Assembly: GCA_032718475.1 (NCBI GenBank)
Contig: JAUCBJ010004834.1
Location: 1 to 25,541 of the forward strand
Direction of reading: 5' to 3'
Length of the DNA stretch: 25,541 nucleotides
Source of the DNA: Nemertoderma westbladi
Lineage: Eukaryota; Xenacoelomorpha; Nemertodermatida; Nemertodermatidae
Made by a program: the position numbers and the translations under genes. Under the pieces are notes generated by a model. The model searched no databases. It was not told where the DNA came from and saw only the letters and a list, made by a program, of their open reading frames with translations. Shown one piece after another: positions 25,395 to 25,541 of this stretch (positions within the stretch are counted from its first letter, which is position 1; every line of letters begins with the position of its first letter).

Positions 25395-25541
25395 TTCAAG
25401 AGCTTTAGTTTTAGATACTTTTGATTTGATTATTATAAGGACAAATTCAAAGTGCAATATTTCGGCAAAATACTGATATACTTTAGACCAATTTACCTAT
25501 ATACAGTCCAGCTCACCAACAGAGTGCCATCGGATCCGATC

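Overview
The window reads as repeat-rich nuclear DNA of an animal, probably an invertebrate. The evidence is one gene of the animal F-BAR/C1/RhoGAP family, non-LTR retrotransposons of RTE-like and CR1/L2-like type, long minisatellite arrays, and no sign of operons or ribosome binding sites. The species cannot be named from this sequence. If the CTCF-like motif array at 11.5-12.4 kb is real, a bilaterian is favoured.

Layout. 1-1794: AT-rich sequence with no gene, containing two perfect hairpins or palindromes. 1795-10906: a 44-bp satellite in three blocks of about 38-40 units each. The blocks are separated by two minus-strand copies of one RTE-like LINE: 3545-6026 (5'-truncated in the endonuclease domain, otherwise fully open) and 7704-9202 (truncated further, about 99.5% identical). 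Both copies entered the satellite at almost the same unit position and in the same orientation. 10907-12400: a GTC microsatellite, then a tandem repeat with ~147-bp monomers, each carrying a GCTAGAGGG box that resembles a CTCF site. 12832-15291: two broken LINE fragments on the minus strand, joined at an A10 tract. 15689-16056: seven copies of a 52-bp minisatellite. 16092-16318: a decayed plus-strand 3' end of an RTE-like element.

17033-19477 holds the only convincing host gene. It is an uninterrupted 814-codon ORF with an N-terminal region, an F-BAR domain, a complete C1 zinc finger and a RhoGAP domain, in the manner of ARHGAP29/ARHGAP45/GMIP. It has a strong start context, an in-frame upstream stop, and a 9-codon uORF ending one base before the start. 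Tail-to-tail with it lies a CR1/L2-like LINE (about 19554-22558, minus) that is open for 891 codons and cut off at its 5' side by a ~31-copy, 40-bp AT-rich minisatellite (22553-23777). The last 1.8 kb has no gene. It carries an AT-rich inverted repeat, what looks like the polypurine tract and LTR start of a minus-strand LTR retrotransposon (around 25009), a dense cluster of hairpins, and a GC-rich end resembling a hAT-type transposon terminus.

No gene cluster or operon is present. The recurring theme is LINEs and tandem arrays lying next to each other: four of the five LINE pieces adjoin a minisatellite. The observations most worth following are the satellite-phase-specific LINE insertions, the nucleosome-length array of CTCF-like motifs, and the intronless RhoGAP gene.
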